A stretch of 64,000 nucleotides of DNA from assembly GCF_019649055.1 (NCBI RefSeq), contig NW_026570332.1:1-64000 (forward strand), given 5' to 3'. The notes beneath the pieces were generated by a model that did no database searches, was not told the origin of the DNA, and saw nothing but the letters and a program-made list of their open reading frames with translations. This DNA comes from Paramacrobiotus metropolitanus (Eukaryota; Tardigrada; Eutardigrada; Parachela; Macrobiotidae). Below, piece by piece: positions 22,590-35,234 of this stretch. The position numbers and the translations under genes are program-made. How positions within the stretch are numbered: the first letter of the stretch is position 1; each line of letters opens with the position of its first letter.

Positions 22590-25500
22590 ATGGCGTCGGT
22601 GAATGGCAGTTTGCCTTCATGTCCCTATGGTTCTCGCTGTTACCGTCAAAACCCTCAACATTTTAAGGAATTCTCTCATCCAGGTGAAATATTTATATTG
22701 GCGTTGTAAATTTTGTTGTTATTGAATTACGGAAGATCCTTGAAACGTATCTGGTTTACTCTGCTGTACATATTTTTGTACTTTGAAGTTCGAACATCTT
22801 TTTAATCGTTAATTCGTTGCCTACGGTATGACTTTCGATAGCCTGTAAACCGTAAATGTGAAAAAACTTACCGTGAATGCGAAAAATCGAAAAGTAAAAT
22901 TACCATGTCGCAACCATTAGCACGAAAATTCTCGGTACCAGTATTTTTGTTTGGAGTGATACAAATTTTGATTTCTTTAATTTGCAGCTGATCACCAGAA
23001 ACACACATCGGAGGCGGATACACCGAATCATTCCAGTGAAAGTGTTGCGGGATCTTCTGGTGATACTGCCGAGCCTGCTCGCAAACGTATGCGACCCGCG
23101 TCGCCTGTACCGCAGATTCAAAATCCTTCAGCAAGCTCGCCACAGACCACTGGATGTCCTCTTGGAATCTTTCTAACGACCACACGCGGACTGGAAAATG
23201 AGTTCAACGATTTATCGTGGTGTCGTAGTATGAAACGTGAGCGACCACACATAAAACTTTTGCTCACTTTTCTGTATGAATTAATCAAATTAAAATTGAT
23301 TTTCTTGTAGATATTTTGGCTCCGGATATGGGAGATCTGCAGGCTTCTATACAGGTTAATAATGCTGGCATATAGAGATTAGATTTGTTTCGCTTTTCAC
23401 TCTGGAAAGGCTGATTCATAAATGGCAGTAACAAATGTTTTCCTATTGTTATTTATAATTTTAACAGCTCACTACTTATTCCGTGATAAAAAAAAATTTA
23501 TTGATATCGTAGTTCAATTATATGTTCGATATTCCCTGGATTGTGGATCAGTATCCGCCGGAGTTTCGCGATCGGCCTATGATGATCGTGCATGGTGATA
23601 GTACAACCTCCTCCAGTGGTCAGTTATTGCGCCAGGACGCATCGCAGTTTCCCCACATTACGCTTGCTATGGTAAGTTTACCGTCGCTGGACTAGACAAA
23701 GTCAGCGTTTATTTGCGCCCGTGGCGGCTGGGATCATTTTTGCGACTGTTTGAAAACATCGCTAATTAATAAAAATTATGTCTTGCAAATCTTCAGGAGG
23801 TAGCCGAATGTACATTAATTTTTATGTACAGTACATGATGTTTTATGTTAGTATGTTGCTGTACGTCACATACCTGTGTTGACAAAAATTAATGAGCCCT
23901 ATTTCATAATTTATAGGCACGTCTTCCTATGGCTTATGGCACTCATCATACAAAAATGATGATCCTGTTCTATGTTGAGGGAGTTCGTGTAGTAGTGCAT
24001 ACTTCCAATCTGATCTCTGGTGACTGGAATAACAAAACGCAGGGGTATAAATCTCTCTTTCGAAATATTTAATAATACGGTCATACGTCGAACTCCCGTT
24101 AATATGTTGTCCTCTCTTGGTGTAATAATAGTAAGGGCAAGTTGTAGTATGGTAATAATAATAAGCAATCGTATCGATTCGTATGCAGGTGTGTTTATAC
24201 CGAATAATTTAGGCGATATTACCGAATGATGGTGAATATTTTCTGAACCTTTTTATTTCTTGGTAGTCTGTAATAAATAATCATATTATGAGCTTATTAA
24301 ATGAAAACAAAGCTTTTAGGATGTGGATAAGCCCCGTATTTCCCAAATCTTCCGATGCAAAGGATTCTTCTACCAATTTCCGTAGAGACCTCCTCGAATA
24401 CCTTCGCAGTTACGGAATACCTAAGTTAAACGAGGTTGCGGACAGACTAATGCATCACGACATGTCGTCTGCGAAGTATGCTAGATTATTTCAAAATATT
24501 GCTGCACCACTGAAGGGAACTTTCTCGTATCTTTATAGTGTATTTATTGTGTCTTCAGTGCCAGGGCGGCACGAAGGAGAGAAGAAGGTAAACAAACATT
24601 TTTTTAACTTCTGGATCTCAGAAGTCGGAGAGGCCTTCAGGAAATGAAAGCCACGTTGTTTAATTTTCTAATACAATTTTTTTTTGCTGTTTTAGTCTTC
24701 ATTTGGCCATCTCAAGTTGCGGTCGTTACTGAAAAAGCACTGTTTTTCGATACCAAGTTCTTGGCCGGTTATTGGTCAGTTTTCCAGCATCGGATCTCTT
24801 GGACCGGCGGCTGACAAGTGGTTAACAGGAGAGTTTTTGGATTCTCTGGGAAGTTCCGTAGCGCTCTCAGGAAAAGCTCCATTGAAATTGGTAGGAGCAG
24901 TATTGACTTACTACTGATAATACAAAGAACATATTTTTACCAAAATCACTGATGACCAGGTTTTTCCCAGTGTGGATAACGTGCGACTCAGTTCCGAAGG
25001 ATGGAAAGGAGGCGGTTCGCTACCGTATTCTCAAGTGACAGCGGATAAACAGCGTTATCTGGACAAATTTCTCCAGTAAGTGCTGTATTCTGTGCATGTC
25101 CGGTGCTTGCTTACAAGTCACTGATCGAACGGTACTTTTTGTGTGGATGAACGAAAATACTAAACATTTTGGGGCTGCGATTTCACATTCGGGAATCTCA
25201 GCGCTCGCCAGTTTTGCATTATATCACTTTTCAGTTTGTTAGGCTATGGCTTGTGTGCTTGTACCTTTGTTGTTAGTACCCGTTATATTGTTTTATTTGG
25301 ATCAATTGTTCATTGCTAGTCTCACAGTAAATGGGATGTTCACTGCTGAAAGAATTTCGTACTACCTTGAACTCTCCATTATATTTTCGTTCGCCTGAAT
25401 TTGCTGCAATCTAGGAATCACATTATCCTGAAATATATAAATGGCAGCAGTGAAAGCTTCGATAGGCGTCATGAATTGCATACAGGTGTGTTCAGTGGCA

Positions 25501-27060
25501 TTTAGAAAATCAGTGCAGCTATTTCTAGTCCCCTAGGTTATCCATTGCTTTACTGTCACGAATCGGAACTGAAGAAATTTCTGTGTTTAACGGCTAAGGT
25601 TGTCACGTTAATTTCCGGCATTATAAGCTGGAAGTGATTATTGTGACGGTGACAGTAGCAGCTGTGACAGTTTGATAAAATTTATGTAGCATCGCGTGAT
25701 CGATAATGTTTACCAGCTGCGAAAGTTTCTGCTTGGTTTGATCGATAAAAAGTTTAGGTGACCACTCCGCACACACCCTTTCACACCCTTTCACTCCGTA
25801 CACAACCTTTTGCACTCCCTTTCATTCCGTGCACAACGTTTTTGCGCTACCTTTCATTCCGTACACAACCTTTTAATTTTTTCACAGCAAAGTTACTGTA
25901 TTTCTGGAATAAAAAAACGCGCAATCTCGACCGTTTTTTTTATTTTGAACAGCAACGTTTTTCACCCTAATTTCCGCAAGACCTGCTCCGTAACAATTAT
26001 TTATTCAATCTTCGCTTGCTACGTGAGTTATTTGCCGACGCTGTCATACACCAAGACGTCTTCGTCGGAACGGTCCCATGATGTTGCAAAAAACTAATAA
26101 TATTTTTTTGTAGTTTTGCTTTTCTGTAGTAATATAGATTACAAGTATTTAAGTATAATATGTATAAATATATATAAAAGTTTGGTAGTGCACCGAGTGA
26201 ATGGTTGTGCGCAAAAAGGATGTGCACGGAATGAAAGGGAGTGCAAAAGGTTGTGTACGGAGTGGTCACCAAAAGTTTATCAATATTACTTAGTTATGCT
26301 GGTTAGTTAGTTACTTTTTTCTTTGCGCTTTTATTTTATCATTTGCCTACTCGCTTTACCCGTAGTGGATGCATCTCTGATTTGGTTCGAATTGGTAAAG
26401 GAACATAGATTTGGAAAATGTGGTATCTTCAAAGTTATTTTGTTTTGGCCTTCGCAATGCCTTTCCAGTTTTCACGGACTTCGACAGAATTAACTTTTCG
26501 TAACTTTTAAGGATTTTTTTGCTGTGTTTTTCGGCTTCTTTTTATGGCGTTTTGTGACTTTTTTAGGGAGTTTACAGCTTGATTTGACTAACCCGTTGCC
26601 ATCGCTGTTTTTTTAGCGTTTGGAAATCGGACGCGAAAGGCCGGTCTCATTCCATGCCGCACATCAAGACATATACCCGTACTAGTCCGGAGCTCAAAGA
26701 AGCTGCTTGGTTGTGTATTACCAGGTACGAATCACGGTATTTTCCTCCGTTGCTGTGTTGGATTATTCTTTTTGCAGTGCCAATCTTTCTAAAGCCGCAT
26801 GGGGGGCCTTGGAAAAGGAAGGCAGTCAGCTGATGATCCGCTCCTATGAGCTGGGTGTTGTGTTTATTCCGCACGCTTCTGATCCGGCGAGCAGCAGGTT
26901 CAAGATTGTCGCCGACTTCACTTCCCACTGTGATAATGGATTGGCGGTATTTCTCCCGTATGACTTACCTCTGGTGAAGTATTCCGATAGAGATCGGCCA
27001 TGGACGTGGGATGCACCGCAAACTGGATTACTGGATAGATTTGGAAAACCGCGGAAGTGA
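22590..27060 (+). CDS. TDP1: Tyrosyl-DNA phosphodiesterase 1 with N-terminal PBZ zinc finger
   Basis: TDP1 removes trapped topoisomerase I peptides and other 3' blocks from DNA. Exon 1 (22,590-22,683) starts at ATG and encodes a PBZ finger, [22 protein letters not shown] minus its last residues (Cys-Cys-His-His), which binds poly(ADP-ribose). Exon 2 (from 22,988) is a disordered linker with KRMRP, a possible nuclear signal. Later exons: about 23,311-23,355; about 23,514-23,671 ([17 protein letters not shown]); 23,918-24,044 (HKD box 1, THHTKMM); from 24,319; from 24,538 ([10 protein letters not shown]); from 24,699; 24,961-25,077; about 26,619-26,726 (HKD box 2, MPHIKTY); 26,778-27,060 ([19 protein letters not shown], stop). 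Catalytic His and Lys pairs are intact, so the enzyme should be active. One 1.5-kb intron contains a MITE-like element. Confidence 0.93.
25748..26285. mobile_element. MITE-like element with long terminal inverted repeats, in TDP1 intron
   Basis: The left arm (about 25,755-25,850) and right arm (about 26,187-26,277) are inverted copies that share GGTGACCACTCC, ACACAACCTTTTGCACTCCC and TTTCATTCCGTGCACA. Within each arm the motif CACTCCGTACACAACC-TTTT is itself tandemly repeated. The about 330-bp centre has no coding region of note. Structure and intronic position fit a non-autonomous DNA transposon. Confidence 0.65.
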
Positions 27061-28352
27061 AGTGGATTTGAATATTAAATAAATGGTATATGTACAATAT
27101 TATGGTTTAAAGCAGTTGTGGTGAATGTACTGTATGGCTACTTTTTTGGCTGTGGGCTTTGCTGCGTTTTTAATGTGATTTATATGACGTTTATTTCTCA
27201 ACGCTTTTAAAATCCGGTTAATGCAAGGAGTTATCATCGCCTTTTTCCATTTTACAGTTTTGTTGGGGAGTGCGATAAGAGCATTTGCTTGCAGCTTCCC
27301 ACTCTGCAGTACACGTGCACTGTAAAAAGTATGTACACGTGCACTATAAAAAGACCAGTACGTAGCAAGATTTCAAATACGATCGTGATCAGTGGATTTG
27401 TAACACTTAAATGCAAGTTTACTTCCTACTTTTGTTCCGGATGGAGGCCCATTGTCGAGTTCGCTAGTTGCGAGTGCCATACTTTGTATTAAGAAATTTA
27501 TGAATATTGTTGCTTGTTCCTATTTTTGTAATCGCGGATTTTGCAATGTTGGCTATTTTTGCAATCACAGCAATACTTTGTTTTGCTGTTTTTGCGCTAT
27601 TTAACTGATGTGCAATAAAAATTACATGCAAATTGCAAAAATATCCATGCGGTACTAACTGCGGTTTGGAATACAATAAATAGCGTCGATTTAGTGATAA
27701 AAGTTGTGAAATATTGTGCGATTTTACTGGTGTACAGTTTGTGAAATCGATGGCGTACGTGCAAGGCGTACCTCTTTCATACGTACCTACAGATTTCCGC
27801 GTTTCCGGTGTTGCTTTCCGGGAACGTGCTGGTTAGTGGACAACTGGGCATATTGCGTACTGACATACTGATGGTGAGATGCTTTATTGTTAGGTGAGCT
27901 AATAAAATTTGCTCTTTTTCTTTTCGAATTGCGTAAATTCACGGGATACACGTCTTTTTGGCGCAACCTGCGATGTCTGTCACTTAACCGGTACATACAA
28001 TATACTGTACGCGGTATTGCCACCTAAATAAACACTATTTATGTCATAAACTCAGCCGCAAATTTTCATCTTTGGGCTGCTGCGTTACAATCTTAATGTT
28101 TAAACTTATAATACGATTTCACGCGATAAAGTTTCGCTTTGGCAAGGTTATTTTGCTGTTTGATTTACTTATCAATCATCAGACGTTTTTATTTGGACAT
28201 TATGTCATCGTCACGTTTAGGGACTAGTACTAGCTGGTGCCCGCTAGGCGCTGAGACATCGCAGATCTTTGGAAAATTATGGATTTTTACTGATATACTC
28301 AGATAAATTCATGCAGTGGCCTCGTTACTATCTGGATGAACCTGCTCTCAGG
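27061..28352. other. Spacer between TDP1 and the GPR158-like gene
   Basis: No gene is recognised. At 27,309-27,352 a GTACACGTGCACT[G/A]TAAAAAG unit occurs twice in tandem. Each copy has a CACGTG E-box and the second a TATAAAAAG box, so this may be a promoter, although the nearest recognised start codon is 1 kb downstream. Confidence 0.35.
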
Positions 28353-31300
28353 ATGTGGACAAAGGTCACTTTTACGGCAATGCAAATATTTCTAACCATA
28401 TACAACTGCTACGGTCAGCCGAGTGCTAGTTTCAATTTTGCGAAACGAGGTAAGAAATTATCGCATTCGCTCAAATGAAATCGTGAAAGTTAGCGGTCAG
28501 TTGTCTCTACTAGTGACCTTCACAACTGCGTTTCACCTTCCATAAAGTGAAACTTAGCTACTGTTCAACAGCTGAAGTATTTAGAAAGCTGATTTTAACA
28601 GCTTGCTTTTTTTACAGAAACCTTTCGTGATACAGTACAAGAAGCGTTGCAGTATGTGGAGAACGTCAAACCAGGAGCTTGTGATAGCGGTACCTCCAAT
28701 ACACTGAACGTAGGCTGGAACAACCAGAGTTTGTCTTCAAATCTATAAATTTGATGTAAACGATATATGAAGTACCTCGTTGACTTTGTCTTCTGCATAG
28801 TGATTAGCCTTATTCAGCCTGCGTACTGTTGACAGCGTCACTAAAATTCTGCAAAGTGAAAGTTTTCTACTTCCAGTGCTCTAGTAACGTACATACAATT
28901 TGCAAGTTTTGCCGGGTCAGCGAAACGCTTAATTAAATTCGAATATTTAACCACGATTTTTGAGACTGTTTTCGCAGATAAATTTTACTGTATTTATAGT
29001 TCTGAATACGAATGTATTGATTGTGAATACTTGCATTCTAAAATATGTTAAATAAATTTCAAGTTTTTGAGTGCGCATTTTCCAGGTTCTGTTTGATAAC
29101 CTGCAATGGAAAGCGCAGGCTAATGCTGCGGTACGGTTGTCGAATCTCTTAACAAAAAACTGGCTGATTACCAACGGAAGTGGCGGAACTATGAATGATG
29201 AACTCCTGTTTGCCATGACCAGAACGACAATCGAAATTGAAGAATTGGCATTCGGTTGTGCAATTGCCTTTGAACCGTATTTTTACCGGAACATGTCTAA
29301 ATTTTGCGCATACAGCTTTCACACCGGAAATGGATCCATTAAGTCACACGATATCAGTGTCGAGTATGATTATTTTCCATCCGAATGGTATTTAGGTAAG
29401 TTTTTAATTTTTTCCTCATTGAAACTTTTACTATTTGTAAAACTTTACCATTACAGGTACAAAGAACAAAGCGCTAAATCTTACTAAAATTCTGGAAAGA
29501 GATGTATCGTTAAGATTAAGGTGAGTAGAAGAAAAGCTTGCACATATACGATACAACCCGTCAACCTTAACTGTTCTCCATATTTGCATGTTGCAACTCA
29601 CATTTTCTTTAAATCCTGTTTTCCACCCAAGGCAGCTAATGAGACCGCTAATGTTGCACAAAGCAGCTAGGTACTTTTCTCGTTGAATGTGTACCCTGTG
29701 AATCCCTAATGACCAAATTCCCCAGTTTGCCCCTAATTCCCCTTTTTGCCCATAATTCCCCAATTTTTTGTCAAAGCTCGATTGCTTAAGTAAACATTCT
29801 CGTGCTTTAGCGATTATAACGAAACCGGTGTCAAATTCCATAAGAATACAACAGCTTTTATTGAGCCGATCGCTACTTTGGATGACGGATTCTGGACTCG
29901 ACCTTACTTTGATTGCGGTGGAGGGGATATCTGGATGACAACCTTTAATAGTCCTATTTTCGCTCATATTAACGGATCGCTTGCTTTTGCGTAAGAATCA
30001 CGTCATTTATCAGTATTTCGTCTGGCATTAACGACGGCTGATTGCGCAGTGCGATTGAGTTATAGCCACACTGACCTTTAGGGGTGTCGCCACTTGTGAT
30101 ATTGCTCTCAACATCCTTGACATTGATCAATGCGATCCGGAAGGAAATGCCACAAAAGTGGCTTTAAATGTTTTCCAAGGAACTCATCACTGCAAAACAA
30201 CTACAAAGGTGAATACTTGTACACAACAGGCATGGAATGGATAATTTTATTTGCAACCGTAAATAAATATATTATAAATAAAAGATACAAGCAAAACTCG
30301 TATAAAATCACTCGCATGTCATTCGGTATGTATAGAGGAAATATGTAACTATGCTGAGTGTAGGTATAATCAAAACATCAAAAGCAAACTCTTAAGATAA
30401 ACCTATGAAATCAATGTAAGTACTGTACGAGCAGGTCTGTAATTGCAAACTAAAATTACGCAGTTGTTGTAATTAAAGGTCACAAATCTCCCTTATCCAA
30501 GCGCTTATACAACAAACTTTTAACTTAAATTAACTTTGTTATTCGTACTTTGTACGACCAACGAATTTCTGAATTTTAAAATATTTTTTCTTTGCAACTT
30601 ATTGCTGGATCTGCTTGTCAGATCCGGTGTATTTGTGCCAAAATTAATGTTGACAAAACGCGTATTATCACTACTTCTACTAATTTATCGTATTATTGTT
30701 GTGTACTACAGTGTATTCCTCGCACTGGTTTTGGTTTCCGTCGAGGAACGTACCTGTGCTCATGCCGGCCCGGTTATTATTTTCCGAACAAGACCGATGA
30801 ACTTCAAGCATTCGTCGGTTTTGATGTGGAGAGCGCCTTTGCCAGGTGGATCAACAACGGATCCATGGATTACTTTAGTGACTTTGATTGTATCCCGTGT
30901 CCGGAAGGATGCGCAGCGTGTCATGATGCCACACCGTGTATGGCGGCGTGGAACTGGTTTTTTCGCGGCATACTCCTCGCTCTGGTCTTTGGTATGACGA
31001 TCGGTGTGGGTATCGTTACGGCCGCCGTTATCCGATACATTTCGCATCCGGTCATTAGATCAGCCAGCGCCCTCTTCCTCTTGGTGACCTGTCTGGGAGG
31101 CTTCGTTTCCGTTGTAACGGTAATTAACAGGCGCACTGATATGCATTGACAAGCCTACGTTTACAGCGTTAATTTTAGAGTTTGATAACACATAAGGTAT
31201 AGCTTAATGGTTCCAATTAGTGCCGATCCAAAAAGTTCAGCTGGCATAGCAGTGTCGCAGTAAATACACGTATATTGTAAAAACCAGGTCAAGTCTGTGC

Positions 31301-33154
31301 TACCAACACACAGGTAAACGTACGGACATGTCTGCAACGCATTGAAGTTCTAACAACAACAGCAAAACTCTTGTTTTTTGAAGTATTTATTAGTAGAATG
31401 CCTCTTCATGATGTGTCAACAAATTTGTGTAATCCTGGACCAACTAAATGGAGCCATGGTTTAACGATAAATAAGGCTAATATGACCTTTTGCTTAAGTT
31501 TTGCTGGATACGTCTTTCAGTTGTCGTAATCATTAGTTTTGCAAGCCATTAAGTTTCGTAAATGCAAGTGCTGGTTAGTTACTATGTTTGCTGACTGACC
31601 CTCGGCTACAGGGAATGATTGTTTTTGGAAAACCATCCCGAGCTTCCTGCATGAGCCGCGAATGGTTTCAGCATATAGGATTCGCCTTAATATACGGCCC
31701 ACTACTGCTGAAAAACTGGAGGTGAGGCTAGAAATATCTTTCCGCCGAAGTATACATGCAAATACATTAAGCAAATTCTGATTACATCCTGATTCCGAAA
31801 AACGTGTGCAGTATTTGCTAATTTCGGTACGCCTGGTGCTGCTACTCTGCATTTACGGTTTACGCACAGGATTGCTACAATATTTACTTCGATCCAAGGA
31901 GCAAAAAAGGTCAACCTGACAGACAACAGAGTTATGGCTCGCCTACTTTTCTTCATCGTAATTCCAACTACACTGTATCTCACTGTATGGACAGTTGTGA
32001 GGCCACCCAATGTCGACATGTTCGAAGATCTGAATGGTCTGAAATTTTATATGTGCCGGGAAGGATGGATGAATTATGCCATTATTATTGGTGCGCCAAT
32101 AGTAACAAGTCAAGTATCGTATGGAAAAATATTGTTTAAATTTCAAATATTTGATTGTATTGTTTCACTGTTTTACCGCTAACAATTACTTATTTCATGC
32201 GGTGTTGTCTTAGTCGTTCATGCCTTTAGTAATTACTCATTTAATATGGTACTGCTCGACAGTAGAATTAATGTTTTTGCGTGATAAATCTGTCCATTAT
32301 TTACCCTGAATCCTTTTTAGCTCAGTGCATTTTTCTTTTGTGGGGAGTCTACTTGTGCTACCAAATCCGCAATGTCGCTTCCAGTTTTAACGAATCCAAA
32401 CTGATTGCGTGGACGATATATAACACCATTTTTATGAAGAATTTTCTCATCATAATCCGGTACGAGATGATGGGGAATTTCTACTTCCTATTGTCAATTA
32501 CGGGAAACGCGGTTGACTCTGCTCCTGTTGTTCTTAACTTGTCACGTGCTAATAGTTCTGCAGTGCTTAATTTTTTGGATAGGACTTTCATGATTGGAAT
32601 GGTTGGCCCAGATATCCTATACCTGATGTACATAATAGAACTACAAATTCCGGTGACCTGCACATTTGCAATCATTTACGGGCCTAAAGTAAGTTAATGC
32701 GGTTGACCTTTATAATATACTCACTGTACTTTCGAAACAGTTAGGTACGACTATGAACTTTTGATTACCAAATTGTTACTGGACGCTTCACATTTCTTAA
32801 TGCGTTCATAATGCTGTATATTTCACTCACGAGTCAGTACGACACAGGAATATCCAATCCATTCCCGAACTTTAACATTTTCCGACACATCGCTCGTAAA
32901 TTTGCTCTAGCTGACTATAGCTACGTGAAACACTATAGCACTATAGCTACGTAAAACTTAACGGGGCAACCCACTTCTGAAAACTGCTCGTTTTAAGTGT
33001 GTCTTTTGCTTTACCTGGTTAGCTCTACTTCCTTCGAACCATTGTGATAATGCCACAAAATCCCGATATTCAAGAGAACGAAACAGTTCAAGATGTCTCA
33101 ACGCCGACAATCAAGCAAAACGGATTTGTTTCAAAACTTAACAATCGCTTTTAA
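28353..33154 (+). CDS. GPR158/GPR179-like class C receptor (Cache domain plus 7TM)
   Basis: The start at 28,353 gives a signal peptide (MWTKVTFTAMQIFLTIYNCYG). Exons from 28,618, 29,085-29,394, about 29,459-29,520, 29,809-29,993 and 30,083-30,210 encode an extracellular Cache-like domain. The segment FWTRPYFDCGGGDIWMTTF is characteristic. An EGF-like Cys-rich module follows (from 30,712: GTYLCSCRPGYYFPN, CIPCPEGCAACHD). Seven-helix segments lie at 30,940-31,120, 31,612-31,720 (REWFQHIGF), 31,871-32,090, 32,321-32,460 (LLWGVYLCYQIRNV) and 32,584-32,691. The last exon 33,023-33,154 ends with only about 35 residues after the final helix. In vertebrates GPR158 is a glycine-sensing receptor that recruits RGS7 through a long tail. 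That tail is missing here, so G-protein coupling or RGS binding may differ. Confidence 0.88.
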
Positions 33155-33611
33155 TTTATTTTTTACGATGTTCCAGTGAACTTAAACTCCTGTAGGAACA
33201 ACACTAATTGACAGTTTTGTGCCATCTGCATTAATTGTGACAAGCACGTGTGGCAGAAAAACACATGAGTGTGGAAATAAAAGAAATAGTCACACACGCA
33301 GAAAATTTGATTTTTTATCCAGAATTTTGTACACTTTTCTTATAAAATACAAGTACTTGTACTAGTACGCAATATCAGTTGACGCTGCGCAAAGACGACA
33401 TCAGTAAAAAAAATATGCGAGTCTTGCGTTAGACCTTTTGAGAAGTCATGTGCAATTAAAAAGAAAGAGAATTCTGAAATTAGAAGATCATACAGTCCCT
33501 ACATCAACCTTTGGCATAGTAGCCAGCAACCGTAAAAGATCCAGTACAATAAAAGAGTACGGAACCCGCGTAAAAAATAATTTGTGACTGTTGCTTGCTA
33601 TTCATAAACGG
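33155..33611. other. Convergent spacer
   Basis: AT-rich DNA lies between the stop codons of the converging GPR158-like and chromoshadow genes. No coding sequence or repeat of note was seen beyond GTACTTGTACTAGTAC-type words. Confidence 0.4.
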
Positions 33612-34901
33612 TCAACCAACCCTGATCATCAAGCACGACTCCAGGAAATCCAGCAGCATTTCCGAATTCTGCTGCCAGAGAACATCGCTCGCTACCGGTT
33701 CCACAACGTTACTGCCTTCCCACTTCACAATGTAGCGAATGGGCTTGTCCTCCAGATCCACTACGCCCAGGATTTTCTCCACCGACTTTCCCGATTCGAA
33801 ACCGGAAGGCTGATTAAGTAGTATCGGATCCTCCACAATGTACTCTTCAAAGTCATCAGTTTTGGTTTTCTCCGGGCCGCGGCGTGCACTCAGACGCTGG
33901 ATCTTGGGTGTGGCGGCTGGCTGTTTAGCCGCAGAGTGGAGCAGCTCCAGTTCCGGTGATGCACTTTCTCGACGCACGGGAACGGGAGAAGGGGGCGGAC
34001 TGGAATTCAGCTGCGCTGACTGACAGCTACGCTTCCGAAGATTTCTGAAAAACACATACCTAAATGCGGCGAAATTATTTCCTAATGACAAGTTATATTC
34101 ATTTCTGCTGAATGATATCTGCATACCATGAAATGCTACGCTAGCCATAAAATAATTGATTTTTATGGCATGAATGAGACTCCACCCACTCTAGCGACAA
34201 AATTTCAAAAACGTTTTCTGGTATATCTTGCAAAAAGGAAATGTATAAAACGTCACTGTCTAGCGCATAAAAACTCTATTTCTTAAAATCATAAGACAAC
34301 AAAAACACTCAAGTACTTAGTCATTTGCTGATTTCGCCTATTTTTATGTAAACTGAATTAATCGTAAAAAGAAATGAGGCAATCTGTACATCACACATGA
34401 CAGATTTTCGCTACTCGACGCGCTGTTGCCTCACCTGACATTTCCGGTTGGAATACTGTTCAACGCTTTAGGATCCGATGGCGGTTTTTCGGAACTATTT
34501 GTCTTTGAATCTGAAGATTTCGTTGTCGCTGTTGGCTTGCGCTTTTTTCCAACTGCCGCTTTCAGAACAACTCGGTTCTGCGCGGGCTTCATTACAGTTG
34601 CGGTTCTTCTCCTCAGTACTCTGAGAACTTTCAACAATTCAGGCTTTCCTGATGTTGCAGTCGCTGCGCTTCTTGTGAGTTTCTTTGGGAGCGGAGAGTT
34701 TTTTGCGATTGCTTTGTTCTTCTCAGAAGTGACTTTTTTCTTCTCAGGACCGATTACTTTTTTCTTTTCACAAGCGACGGCTGTTTTCTTCCCAGAAGCG
34801 CCACAGGAAACAGTCTGACCAGTACTTCGAAGACGTTCTGGAACCAATAAGCAGTCAACGATTAAACAACATGCGATCATTGCGATAACAAATTCAAGCA
34901 T
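33612..34901 (-). CDS. HP1-like chromoshadow-domain protein without chromodomain
   Basis: Two exons (34,901-34,435 and 34,044-33,612), joined by a CAG|GTGAGG donor and TTTTTCAG acceptor, give about 299 residues. The C-terminus is a chromoshadow domain (SGFESGKSVEKILGVVDLED, then YIVKWEGSN, then LLDFLESCL), the dimerisation module of HP1 proteins. Before it lies a long Lys/Ser/Pro-rich hinge (EKKKVIGPEKKKVTSEK), as in HP1, and an acidic EEYIVEDP just ahead of the domain. The N-terminal chromodomain that reads methylated H3K9 is not visible. The first 20 residues are hydrophobic instead, which is odd for a nuclear protein and may mean the true first exon was missed. Probable chromatin role by dimerisation and partner binding. 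Confidence 0.8.
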
Positions 34902-35003
34902 TTTCTATGCATCATTCGTTATTACTCGTGGGTTTGTTGCAGTATCGTACGCTAACGTTCGATACGTCCCCATAAATGAACTCTTACAGTGACTTGCTAA
35001 TTC

Positions 35004-35234
35004 TTACGCTGCCCAAACGGCAGGGATTTCGGACGTACTTCGGGATTTTTTCTCCGCTCTTGCCGCTACTGCTTTGGCAAACTCCTTGGGATGATGCAGT
35101 TCGATATGTCGATGCGCCAACTTCGCGGCGTCCGTTCCGGTGAAAGGAGCCCTGCCCTCACAAATTCGACATGTCCACTGAGGTCCTCGCTTCATCAGCA
35201 TGCGACGGGATGCCTTCGCCGCAGTTCCCATCAC
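35004..35234 (-). CDS. Small single zinc-finger protein (76 aa)
   Basis: A compact open frame starting MMGTAAKASRRMLMKRGP contains one C2H2-type finger: WTCRICEGRAPF, then AKLAHRHIELHHPKEF, that is Cys-x2-Cys and two or three His. An Ala/Lys-rich tail ends EIPAVWAA. Length and the HxxxxHHPK ending recall small ZNF706-like proteins, but the match is only general. It sits 100 bp upstream of the chromoshadow gene on the same strand. A GTAAGA after the last sense codons could be a splice donor, so a longer product is possible, though the phase does not fit the next gene. Confidence 0.6.
   Translation of the reverse strand: MMGTAAKASRRMLMKRGPQWTCRICEGRAPFTGTDAAKLAHRHIELHHPKEFAKAVAARAEKKSRSTSEIPAVWAA

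Noticed and set aside
34901-35004. Fusion of the small zinc-finger exon to the chromoshadow gene
   Set aside because: The potential donor at the end of the zinc-finger frame leaves two bases, while the candidate acceptor needs one, so the frame breaks.
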